Of a stretch of DNA of 5,090 bases, positions 1 through 5,090 are shown piece after piece. Position 1 is the first letter of the stretch, and each line of letters opens with the position of its first letter. The DNA lies in NCBI GenBank assembly GCA_011048585.1, contig DSDS01000073.1:1-5090 (forward strand), read 5' to 3'. The DNA comes from Desulfurivibrio alkaliphilus. Its GTDB lineage: Bacteria; Desulfobacterota; Desulfobulbia; Desulfobulbales; Desulfurivibrionaceae. The translations under genes were made by a program, and so were the position numbers. Below the pieces are notes generated by a model. That model did no database searches and was not told where the DNA came from. It saw nothing but the letters and a program-made list of their open reading frames with translations.

Positions 1-637
1 AATGAACTGCTGGAGCGGGTCGAAGATGTGCCCGACTCGGTCAAAGAGTTGCTGAGCTTGAGCCGTGGCAGTCTGGAGCTATTCAACGCCGCGCAGAAAA
101 AATTGATTCGCTGCTTGCGTGAATAGCCGTTAATCGGCGAGCGGGTCCAGCGCCTGATGAGGCATCCCGGGGGTGGGCGAAATCATGGCCCTGACCTGGG
201 TGCTGGAGATCGGTGACCATAGCCGCTTCAACAGCGCACGACAAGCCGTCAGCTACTGCGGCCTGTGCAGCGCGCAGCGGGAATCGGCCGGCAAGAAACA
301 GCGGGGGCCGCTCTCTAAAAAACGGAACAAGCATCTGCAAACCATGCTGATTGAAGCCGCCAAGCTGGCACCGCATTGGAATCCGCAACTCGCCGCCCTC
401 TACGACAAGGTTGCCGCCAGTGGCAATCGTAACCGGGCAACGGTGGCGGTGGCCCGCAAGCTGGTGCAAAATTTGCTGGCCGTGGATCGCCGCGATGCCC
501 CGTTCACCGTTCCAGCGGCAACCGTAAGGGCCAACCAGGGCGGCAAGGGTCGCGCCACCGGCAAAAAGCCGCCGGCGTCACGACCCTTGCGAAGACGCCC
601 TGCCGGGGAAACGCCGGGACCACCGCACGCTCCGTAA
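1..637 (+). pseudogene. IS110-family transposase, 3' part, disrupted by a stop and a frameshift
   Basis: This is the C-terminal part of an IS110-family (DEDD plus Transposase_20) transposase; the N-terminal catalytic half lies left of the window. From base 1, frame 1 reads a helical linker (NELLERVEDVPDSV..., ending IRCLRE) to a TAG at 124-126. It then continues as PLIGERVQRLM to about base 159. The Transposase_20 domain follows in frame 2 from about 160: IPGVGEIMALTWVLEIGD, then SARQAVSYCGL, then ESAGKKQRGPLSKKRNKHLQ, ending at TAA 635-637. The Ser in ESAG aligns with the catalytic serine of this family. The sequence around 157-166 carries what looks like one extra base relative to the expected RLMSIPGVGE. 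One stop plus one frame change makes this a dead copy. The open frame starting with GTG at 173 is only the distal piece, and its last ~40 residues (Pro/Arg/Gly-rich) do not look like family sequence. Confidence 0.85.
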
Positions 638-673
638 AAGCAAGGGTGATCGCAAGCCACCGGACAACTCCGT

Positions 674-706
674 GAGGTTAGGGGAAACCTCTGTTTTCCC
701 CCTGAC
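674..706 (+). repeat. Overlapping alternative hairpins at the probable IS110 right end
   Basis: Two mutually exclusive stems share bases. Hairpin A pairs GAGGTT (674-679) with AACCTC (686-691) across a 6-nt loop. Hairpin B pairs GTTAGGGG (677-684) with CCCCTGAC (699-706), 8 bp including one G-T wobble. They lie 37-69 bp after the transposase stop. The segment right after them resembles the terminal sequences I associate with IS110/IS1111 elements, so the right end is likely near 710-730. IS1111-type elements have subterminal inverted repeats, and IS110-family elements encode a guide (bridge) RNA in flanking non-coding DNA. Assigning either role here is inference. Hairpin B could also serve as a weak terminator. 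Confidence 0.35.
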
Positions 707-733
707 TTTACTTATCATGGATGTCCCCGTACA

Positions 734-1201
734 TCACAATGCCCCTGCTGGCGGGTAGAGCTCAAGCAGCTTGTCGTGGCGATAGTCAAAAATAGTGCGC
801 AGCATGTTTTTGACGGCCAGGCGATGGACAATTTTTCCCAGCGGGCCATATGGCAAGGCGTAGGTAACGCGGTCCGCCATCAGGGTGCGTGTCGGCCCAA
901 GGCGCTGCACTTCATGGTAGTGGTACCAGAAGCGGTAGGGACCAAGACGCTGTTCGTCAACGAAGGAAATACCTTCGCGGATATGCTTTATTTCCGTCAG
1001 CCAGCGATGGGAGCCGAAAGTGGGCACCTGGATATGGTATTGGATCAGCAAGCCATTATACATTGTGCCCGGCAGCTCGGTAATGATCTGAAAATTCAGC
1101 TGGGGCGGTGTGAGCACGTTGAGATTGCGGGGCGTGGCGATAAATTCCCAGATATCTCCGCAAGGCGCGTCCAGCACAATTTCACGGTGAAGTTCATGCA
1201 T
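734..1201 (-). CDS. SRPBCC (START/Bet v 1-fold) family ligand-binding protein
   Basis: This 155-aa cytosolic protein has no signal peptide or membrane segment. The helix-grip-fold signature is visible. An N-terminal strand leads into DAPCGDIWEF (residues 11-20), the usual 'aP...vW.f' motif, followed by TPPQLNF (31-37). A WLTEI strand (67-71) and the conserved FVDEQRLGPYRFWYHYHEV block (80-98) come next. Then DRVTYALPYGPLG (110-122) precedes the long C-terminal helix ending in IFDYR (137-141). This pattern fits the cyclase/dehydrase-like branch of SRPBCC proteins, which bind hydrophobic ligands in a central cavity. Substrate and reaction cannot be told from sequence. The start is set by AGGAG (1208-1212), 6 nt before the ATG. 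The gene begins 12 nt after the EAL gene's stop, so the two are very likely co-transcribed. No strong terminator with a T tract follows the stop on this strand. Confidence 0.85.
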   Translation of the reverse strand: MHELHREIVLDAPCGDIWEFIATPRNLNVLTPPQLNFQIITELPGTMYNGLLIQYHIQVPTFGSHRWLTEIKHIREGISFVDEQRLGPYRFWYHYHEVQRLGPTRTLMADRVTYALPYGPLGKIVHRLAVKNMLRTIFDYRHDKLLELYPPAGAL

Positions 1202-1213
1202 GTTACTCTCCTG

Positions 1214-2266
1214 CTATAACTGGCGTAGCGGCTCTGCGGAGGGCTTGCCGAAGTAATAGCCCTGCAGGTAGTCCACTCCTTGCGCCTGGAGCCAGTCCCA
1301 TTCACTTCTGGTCTCCACCCCTTCTGCCAGAATCTTGCACCCTGCTTCCCGTGCCAGCCCAATCAGGGCTCTGGCAACGGACTGTTTCATGTCGCTACAG
1401 TGTATGTCGCGCACCAGTTCCATATCCATCTTGATGATATCAGGGGCCATGCTGACCAGGAGGTTCAGGGAGGAGTACCCGCTACCCACATCGTCAAGGG
1501 CGGTGCGAAACCCTTTTTCCTTGTAGTACTGCAAGATGTGCATTAAATGGCTGAGATTGGTCACTTTTTCCGTTTCAACGACTTCAAACACAATAGATCG
1601 GGGATCAAAGTCCAGTTGCCGCGCCCAGTGAACGGTGTCGCGCAAACAGAACTCCGGGTTGTAGATGGATGAGGGCTGGAAATTGATAAAAATGCTTTTG
1701 TGTACGTTTTTGACAGCGGCGGTCTTGATGGCACTTTCACGGCACTGGCGATCCAGATTGAACAGCATGCCGGTTTTGCGGGCGGCGTCAAACATGGCTC
1801 CAGGATTCATCAGTTGGCCATCAGCCAGCACGCCCCGTGCCAGGCACTCATATGCGTATATTTCCTGGGTCGCGGCATCCACAATTGGCTGAAAATGCAC
1901 GGTAAGCGAGCCATTATCAAGAATCCAGACAAGATCACGGGCGCGGTGCAGGGTGTACCAACCCTCCAGGGTCTTGGTTCGCCCCATCTTGCCAAAATCC
2001 AGGGATTCACCGGGGGACAGGGGCAATATGTTGATGTTTTGACACTCCAGTTCGGTCAGTGAGTCGCTGCTCCCCAGCATGTGAATAATGGTGGCAAAAT
2101 CCTCGATAGTGGCACTCAGGTATGTGCCATGCCGGTCTGGCTGCACTCCCCCTTGAACGAGCAGGGAGCCAATTTTTTCAAGAATATACTCATGGGCAGC
2201 GTTTAGGTGGAGGACTTGAGGGCCGGCTGGCAATTTTGGCGTTGTAGTGCACTGTGAACAGGACAT
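1214..2266 (-). CDS. EAL-domain cyclic-di-GMP phosphodiesterase
   Basis: This 350-aa protein is predicted to hydrolyse cyclic di-GMP to pGpG. The EAL domain fills residues about 118-350. The signature Glu sits in YECLARG (E140; ECL instead of EAL). Other expected metal- and substrate-binding residues are present: N195 (FINFQP), E228 and E231 (FEVVETE), D258-D259 in DDVGSGYSSL (loop 6), K279 (IIKMD), E315 (EGVET) and Q335 (QGYYFGKP). The full active-site set suggests a working enzyme. No GGDEF or membrane segment is seen. The N-terminal ~115 residues, opening with MSCSQC, are a domain I do not recognise and may be sensory or for partner binding. An in-frame TTG at 2297-2299 would add 11 residues. 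I prefer the ATG at 2264-2266 because GGAGGG (2273-2278) lies 6 nt upstream. It is the first gene of an operon with the SRPBCC gene. Confidence 0.92.
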   Translation of the reverse strand: MSCSQCTTTPKLPAGPQVLHLNAAHEYILEKIGSLLVQGGVQPDRHGTYLSATIEDFATIIHMLGSSDSLTELECQNINILPLSPGESLDFGKMGRTKTLEGWYTLHRARDLVWILDNGSLTVHFQPIVDAATQEIYAYECLARGVLADGQLMNPGAMFDAARKTGMLFNLDRQCRESAIKTAAVKNVHKSIFINFQPSSIYNPEFCLRDTVHWARQLDFDPRSIVFEVVETEKVTNLSHLMHILQYYKEKGFRTALDDVGSGYSSLNLLVSMAPDIIKMDMELVRDIHCSDMKQSVARALIGLAREAGCKILAEGVETRSEWDWLQAQGVDYLQGYYFGKPSAEPLRQL

Positions 2267-2272
2267 AGGTTT

Positions 2273-2278
2273 CCCTCC
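2273..2278 (-). promoter_or_regulatory. Ribosome binding site deciding the EAL gene start
   Basis: GGAGGG on the minus strand, 6 nt before the ATG at 2264-2266. It lies inside the 11-codon extension that an upstream TTG start would add, so it argues for the shorter protein. Confidence 0.7.
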
Positions 2279-2340
2279 AAGAGCCGTTGAAAGACTCAAA
2301 ATATATGGCGAACGTATTGATGCATGCTATTCCCAGTTTG

Positions 2341-2373
2341 ATGGAGCAGCCAGGCAAGTCAGCTCCATTTTTT
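2341..2373 (+). terminator. Terminator-like hairpin plus T6, + strand
   Basis: A perfect 7-bp stem pairs ATGGAGC (2341-2347) with GCTCCAT (2362-2368) around a 14-nt loop, and a T6 run (2368-2373) follows on the + strand. The shape fits a rho-independent terminator read left to right, but no + strand gene lies upstream of it within 1.6 kb. On the minus strand it would sit in the leader of the EAL gene as a hairpin without a T tract. The loop is long for a strong terminator. Confidence 0.35.
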
Positions 2374-2406
2374 AGTCAACATAGTTGCGGGTGCGACACT
2401 GCCCAT

Positions 2407-2445
2407 CGCGCTGCGGCGCTTAACGTCGAGCGCGGTTGATTTTTT
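2407..2445 (+). terminator. Second hairpin plus T6, + strand
   Basis: CGCGCT (2407-2412) can pair with AGCGCG (2429-2434). Alternatively GCGCT (2416-2420) pairs with AGCGC (2429-2433) over an 8-nt loop. A T6 run at 2440-2445 follows after a 5-nt gap. It has the same orientation as the hairpin at 2341 and also has no obvious + strand gene to terminate. The gap before the T run makes termination uncertain. Confidence 0.25.
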
Positions 2446-2505
2446 GGCGGAAATGGCCTGAAAACAGCTTGCAACCGCCTAATTTGGAGATACTAACCCC
2501 TTAAG

Positions 2506-2531
2506 CCCCACGGGACAAGTTTTTCGCGGGG
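2506..2531 (-). other. Hairpin downstream of the fmdE remnant
   Basis: In minus-strand RNA, CCCCGCG (from 2531-2525) pairs with CGTGGGG (2512-2506). This gives 7 bp with one G-U wobble and a 12-nt A-rich loop. On the + strand the same position is an A-C mismatch, so the structure favours minus-strand transcription. A shorter palindromic hairpin, GCGGC-CGAG-GCCGC (2554-2567), lies closer to the stop codon. Neither is followed by a T tract in the minus direction. Confidence 0.3.
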
Positions 2532-2573
2532 AACCGGCTCTTTGATATCGCGGGCGGCCGAGGCCGCTGACCG

Positions 2574-3182
2574 TCACGATTCGTCGGGCAGGTAAACCTT
2601 CGCGTTATCGATGATGGCGCCCAGACTCATCTTCTTCGGTAATATCGTGGGGCGGTACCATCCCCACCGCTTCGCCCAACGGAACACTTTTTGCCATTGT
2701 TTATCCTGCACCCAATCTCCGCAGCTTTGGCATTGTACCCGCCGCAGGGGTTTGCCCGGCAGGTCCTCCTGGGGTATCTCCACCCTCACCGGCTGAACGT
2801 TAAACAGCTCCTCCTCGGGCATCAGCCGATAGGCCTCCAGTTGTTGTTTGGCCCGGTTGCTGGTCTCGGGACAATATTCAGCGGCTTTTTCCCGGGCCTC
2901 TTCCCGGGCGGTCACCCGCACTGCCCGGTCGTTCTTGAGGTTGACGAAAGTGGCCGCCATGATCCCATAATCCAGCCACTTGAGGGAGCGCTTGCCCAGG
3001 GTGCAGCCGGTGACGCTCTGGATGGCATCGGTGGCGCAACGGTCGATCTCCACCAACACATAAAAAAAACTTGCGCTGGCTGCCGCGGGGGCGGAAATCG
3101 CATTGCCAAACCGTTTAGGGCGCGTTATCCTCCGAAGCTCTGCGCAGTAAGCTCTTCCTGAAATGAAAGTAAACGGGACCAT
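2574..3182 (-). pseudogene. FmdE-like protein (formylmethanofuran dehydrogenase subunit E family), truncated and frameshifted
   Basis: Homology covers only about 2627-3071. The core is clear: VEIDRCATDAIQSVTGCTLG, then KRSLKWLDYGIMAATFVNL, RAVRV, MPEEELF, and the start of a zinc-binding tail, VQCQSCGDWVQDK. These are FmdE-family (PF02663) features. FmdE-like proteins in non-methanogens are metal-binding proteins of mostly unknown function. Two defects are visible. First, the N-terminal part with the conserved HGHxCPG metal-binding motif is missing, and the residues before 3071 look like unrelated sequence. Second, after DK (about 2702) the open frame becomes Trp/Arg-rich. A different frame (one base shifted) reads NNGKKCSVG..., then PRYYRRR and a TGA at 2627-2629, which looks like the original family ending. 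The open frame instead runs on to TGA 2574-2576. The 5' side has in-frame ATG 3182 and GTG 3221, both overlapping gapN. I read it as a decaying gene fragment; a sequencing error at 2702 could explain only the second defect. Confidence 0.7.
3103..3131 (+). promoter_or_regulatory. Candidate sigma70 promoter of gapN
   Basis: TTGCCA (3103-3108, 5 of 6 consensus) and TATCCT (3126-3131, 4 of 6) are separated by exactly 17 bp. Transcription would begin near 3138, leaving a leader of about 25 nt before ATG 3163 or about 43 nt before ATG 3181. An A8 tract at 3062-3069, about 35 bp upstream of the -35 box, could act as an UP-like element. The site lies just beyond the recognisable end of the fmdE remnant. 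Confidence 0.4.
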
Positions 3183-4794
3183 GATCGATAACAACCCCTC
3201 CTTGGCAACGATTTTCCCCACTCCTGACCAGGTGCCGGCTTCCTGCCCGGTTCCGGAAGCCAGTGAGCAGCGCCTCTATCTTTGCGCTGGTCGGCTGCTG
3301 ACCTGGGGCGGACCGGTGCGGGAGGTCCTATCTCCCCTTTATCTGGCGGCCCCGGAACAGGGCGAAGGGGGACTGCGCCCCGTTAGGCTGGGCAGTTACC
3401 CTCTGATGGGCGAGAGGGAAGCTGTCGCCGCCCTGAACGCCGCCCTGCAGGCCTACGATGGCGGCTTGGGCGAGTGGCCGCAGATGTCGCCTTGCGAGCG
3501 GATGGCTCGCCTGCAATCGCTGGCTGAGCGGATGCGGGGGCAGCGGGCCCGGGTGGTGAATCTGCTGGTCTGGGAGATCGGTAAGGCCCAATCCGAAGCG
3601 GAGATGGAGTTTAGCCGCACCCTGGATTATCTGGAGGCAACTTTGGCCGCCATGCGCCAACGGGAGGAGAGGGTGGCGGAGCCGGTCGCTTGCCGGGGAG
3701 TTCTGGTGCGCGGCAGCCGGGCGCCCCTGGGGGTCGCTCTCTGTCTGGGGCCCAGCAACAATCCCTTCTATGAAACCTTTACCATCCTGATTCCGGCTCT
3801 CTTGATGGGAAATACGGTGATCTACAAGCCGCCCCGGCTGGGGGTGCTGCTCCACGGGTTGTTGCTGCCCGCCTTAAAGGAGCTGTTTCCACCCGGGGTG
3901 ATCAATATCCTCTATGGGGAGGGGGAGGATGTGCTGTTGCCCCTGATGCGCAGCGGTAAGATCGATCTGTTGGCTTTTATCGGTTCCGGCCGGGTGGCCG
4001 ATCTGCTGCGCCGCCAGCACCCCCAACCCCGCCGCTTGCGTTGTCTGCTGGGCCTGGAGGCCAAAAACGCGGCGATCGTGCTGGCCGACGCCGATCTGGA
4101 GAATGCGGTGGCCGAGACGGTGCTGGGCGCCTTGGGGTTTAACGGCCAGCGCTGTACCGCCCTTAAAATGGTTTTGGTGGAGGAGGGGATCGGCCCCACC
4201 TTCCTGGAAAAACTGGTCAAGGCGGTGGAGGAACTGCCCGGGGGGATGCCCTGGCAGCCGGGGGTGCGGATCACGCCGCTGCCGGAGCCGGCTCGAATCG
4301 ATTACCTGGTCCAGCTGTTGGAGGACGCCCTGGCCAAAGGCGCCAAGGTGGTTAACCGGGGCGGGGGCCGGGTTTGCCGGACCTTCATGACCCCGGCGGT
4401 GGTTTTTCCGGTAACTCCGGAGATGCGGCTCTATCACGAGGAACAGTTCGGGCCGTTGGTGCCGGTGAGCTTTTTCCGGAAGGAGGGTGATGCCACAGCT
4501 TACCTCCGCCACTCCCGCTTCGGGCAGCAGGTGAGTATTTTCGGGCGGGAAGAGAAGAGGATCGTCCGGCTGGCCCGATCGTTGCTCAACCTGGTCTGCC
4601 GGGTCAATGTCAACAGCAAGTGCCGGCGGGGGCCGGATATCCTGCCCTTCACCGCCCGCAAGGACTCCGCCGAGGGTACGGTTTCGGTGGTTGAAGCCCT
4701 CAATGCCTGTAGTGTCGACACCATGGTGGTGGCTGGCGACTGCGGGGAGAATCGGCAACTACTGACCGCAATCTTCGAGGGGTGGGCCGGTTAG
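3163..4794 (+). CDS. gapN: NADP-dependent non-phosphorylating glyceraldehyde-3-phosphate dehydrogenase (GapN-type aldehyde dehydrogenase)
   Basis: This 543-aa cytosolic aldehyde dehydrogenase is predicted to oxidise glyceraldehyde-3-phosphate to 3-phosphoglycerate with NADP+, bypassing the ATP-forming step of glycolysis and giving NADPH. The N-terminal block IFPTPDQVP (17-25) is typical of a bacterial GapN-like subgroup. The oxyanion-hole Asn lies in GPSNNP (N199). Cofactor-binding KPP is at 222-224 and FIGSG at 272-276. The general-base region reads GLEAKN (E299) and the catalytic Cys is C331 in GFNGQRCTALK. EEQFGP is at 426-431, and the substrate-specific ending NVNSKCRRGPDILPF...RKDSAEGT is at 482-505. 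GQRCT and RGPDxxPF...KDS are the features that favour GapN over general aldehyde dehydrogenases. Two starts are possible, ATG 3163 and ATG 3181; neither has a strong Shine-Dalgarno site, and an in-frame TAA at 3148-3150 limits the 5' end. It converges on the copZ-like gene with a 14-nt gap. The exact substrate is inferred. Confidence 0.87.
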   Translation: MKVNGTMIDNNPSLATIFPTPDQVPASCPVPEASEQRLYLCAGRLLTWGGPVREVLSPLYLAAPEQGEGGLRPVRLGSYPLMGEREAVAALNAALQAYDGGLGEWPQMSPCERMARLQSLAERMRGQRARVVNLLVWEIGKAQSEAEMEFSRTLDYLEATLAAMRQREERVAEPVACRGVLVRGSRAPLGVALCLGPSNNPFYETFTILIPALLMGNTVIYKPPRLGVLLHGLLLPALKELFPPGVINILYGEGEDVLLPLMRSGKIDLLAFIGSGRVADLLRRQHPQPRRLRCLLGLEAKNAAIVLADADLENAVAETVLGALGFNGQRCTALKMVLVEEGIGPTFLEKLVKAVEELPGGMPWQPGVRITPLPEPARIDYLVQLLEDALAKGAKVVNRGGGRVCRTFMTPAVVFPVTPEMRLYHEEQFGPLVPVSFFRKEGDATAYLRHSRFGQQVSIFGREEKRIVRLARSLLNLVCRVNVNSKCRRGPDILPFTARKDSAEGTVSVVEALNACSVDTMVVAGDCGENRQLLTAIFEGWAG

Positions 4795-4817
4795 TGGAGG
4801 AAGTCCGGTTACTCCAC
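4794..4817. terminator. Small hairpin between convergent genes
   Basis: GTGGAG (4794-4799) and CTCCAC (4812-4817) form a 6-bp stem around a 12-nt loop. It spans the 14-nt gap between the gapN stop and the stop of the copZ-like gene. It has no T tract on either strand, so at best it is a weak bidirectional terminator or an mRNA 3'-end stabiliser. Confidence 0.3.
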
Positions 4818-5006
4818 CTCAAAACCGATTTTGTGGATCGCTTCGCGGATCGTCTCCAGCGGGACCTCCTTGTTCGATTCGAAGCTGGCCACCCCCTCGC
4901 TCAGGGAGACGTGGACATCGCTGATTCCACTGATATCACTGAGAGCCTTGGTTACCGAGGCCACGCAATGGGCACAGGTCATGCCCTTGATTCGGATGGT
5001 GGTCAT
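4809..5006 (-). CDS. copZ: CopZ-like heavy-metal-associated (HMA) domain protein
   Basis: This 65-aa protein is a single HMA domain. Its beta-alpha-beta-beta-alpha-beta pattern starts with TIRIKGMTCAHCVASV, where C11 and C14 of the GMTCxHC motif bind the metal. It ends with IHKIGFEVE, matching the usual 'GY/F.v' last strand. Such proteins carry Cu(I), and sometimes other soft metals, to P1-type ATPases or metal-sensing regulators in the cytosol. The length is standard for a free chaperone. The start is supported by AGGAGG (5012-5017), 5 nt before the ATG. It lies 30 nt after the stop of another minus-strand gene and is probably in its operon. The metal cannot be settled from sequence; Cu is most likely, Hg or Zn less so. 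Confidence 0.9.
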   Translation of the reverse strand: MTTIRIKGMTCAHCVASVTKALSDISGISDVHVSLSEGVASFESNKEVPLETIREAIHKIGFEVE

Positions 5007-5036
5007 TTTCTCCTCCTTGTTCCCAACGGTTTCATC

Positions 5037-5090
5037 TCAGTTGAGTCTCAAGACAGCATTGAGGATACGGTGGGCAACCTCCTCCTTGCT
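5037..5090 (-). CDS. C-terminal end of an unidentified upstream gene (partial)
   Basis: A minus-strand frame enters from the right edge and reads SKEEVAHRILNAVLRLN before TGA at 5037-5039. Only 17 residues are visible and I do not recognise the family. The helical, amphipathic look of EEVAHRILNAVLRL, the spacing of 30 nt to the copZ-like ATG and the same direction make it a plausible operon partner. Since CopZ proteins often sit beside a metal-transporting ATPase or a metal-responsive regulator, either is possible, but these residues prove neither. Confidence 0.45.
   Translation of the reverse strand, partial: SKEEVAHRILNAVLRLN

Larger units (their letters stand above)
2300..2573. other. Non-coding, hairpin-rich intergenic region
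   Basis: About 270 bp between the EAL gene and the fmdE remnant, with no convincing coding frame. It holds the leader and presumably the promoter of the EAL operon, though I found no clear -35/-10 pair on the minus strand (a TATATT near 2304-2309 has no good partner). It also contains two hairpins with T6 tracts on the + strand (2341-2373 and 2407-2445). GGCGG (2446-2450) and CCGCC (2475-2479) form an inverted repeat. Further hairpins lie at 2506-2531 and 2554-2567. The clustering of small inverted repeats suggests remains of a mobile element end or a structured RNA, but I cannot name one. Confidence 0.5.

Noticed and set aside
776..1219. A + strand open frame of 147 aa opposite the SRPBCC gene.
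   Set aside because: It is antisense to a gene with clear family motifs, shows no domain, and has no good ribosome binding site.
2336..2380. TTGACT on the minus strand at about 2374-2379 as the -35 box of the EAL operon promoter.
   Set aside because: No acceptable -10 hexamer lies 16-18 bp downstream, so a sigma70 promoter cannot be supported there.
2446..2479. GGCGG/CCGCC inverted repeat as a possible transposon terminal repeat.
   Set aside because: Only 5 bp pair across a 24-nt spacer, with no flanking target-site duplication that I can see.
2691..3161. A + strand open frame of 156 aa opposite the fmdE remnant, running almost to gapN.
   Set aside because: It is the antisense shadow of the conserved FmdE core and shows no protein family features; its openness reflects GC-rich codon use.
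3874..4758. A long minus-strand open frame (294 aa) opposite gapN.
   Set aside because: Its sequence is Gln/His/Pro-rich as expected for the antisense of a GC-rich gene, it has no recognisable domain, and the + strand gapN reading is a clear full-length enzyme.
5003..5035. A 10-codon minus-strand frame whose TGA overlaps the copZ-like ATG as ATGA, resembling a coupled leader peptide.
   Set aside because: It has no Shine-Dalgarno site of its own, and its last codons are simply the ribosome binding site of the copZ-like gene read as Arg-Arg-Arg, so chance is the best explanation.

Overview
The window is bacterial DNA, most likely from a Gram-negative proteobacterium or a Desulfobacterota-type organism. 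Genes are dense, Shine-Dalgarno sites are strong, and there is an EAL c-di-GMP phosphodiesterase, an FmdE-like remnant resembling those I associate with Geobacter-type bacteria, and a GapN-type aldehyde dehydrogenase. The taxonomic guess comes from family resemblance only. No tRNA, rRNA or CRISPR array was seen.

Layout. (1) 1-637, + strand: the 3' part of a broken IS110-family transposase, with an in-frame TAG at 124-126 and a frame change near 160-170. It is followed by about 95 bp of hairpin-rich DNA that probably holds the right end of the element. (2) 734-2266, - strand: a compact two-gene unit, an EAL-domain c-di-GMP phosphodiesterase followed 12 nt later by a SRPBCC/START-fold ligand-binding protein. 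(3) 2267-2573: a non-coding stretch with several hairpins, two of them followed by T6 tracts on the + strand. (4) 2574-about 3071, - strand: an fmdE-like gene that appears dead at both ends. Its N-terminal HGHxCPG region is absent and its C-terminal zinc-binding tail is out of frame. (5) 3163-4794, + strand: a full-length NADP-dependent, non-phosphorylating glyceraldehyde-3-phosphate dehydrogenase (GapN-type). A candidate sigma70 promoter for it lies between the fmdE remnant and the gene. (6) 4809-5006, - strand, convergent with gapN: a 65-aa CopZ-like heavy-metal-binding protein. The last 17 codons of an upstream, co-directional gene run off the window edge.

How the parts relate. The EAL/SRPBCC pair is probably co-transcribed, joining second-messenger turnover to a small hydrophobic-ligand protein of unknown role. 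GapN would oxidise glyceraldehyde-3-phosphate directly to 3-phosphoglycerate and yield NADPH. The CopZ-like protein probably belongs with metal-handling genes beyond the right edge. The stretch from the IS remnant to the truncated fmdE looks like a rearranged area between otherwise ordinary genes. I see no convincing new multi-gene system. The points most worth checking are the two-ended decay of fmdE, the structured non-coding block at 2300-2573, and the hairpins at the IS110 end.
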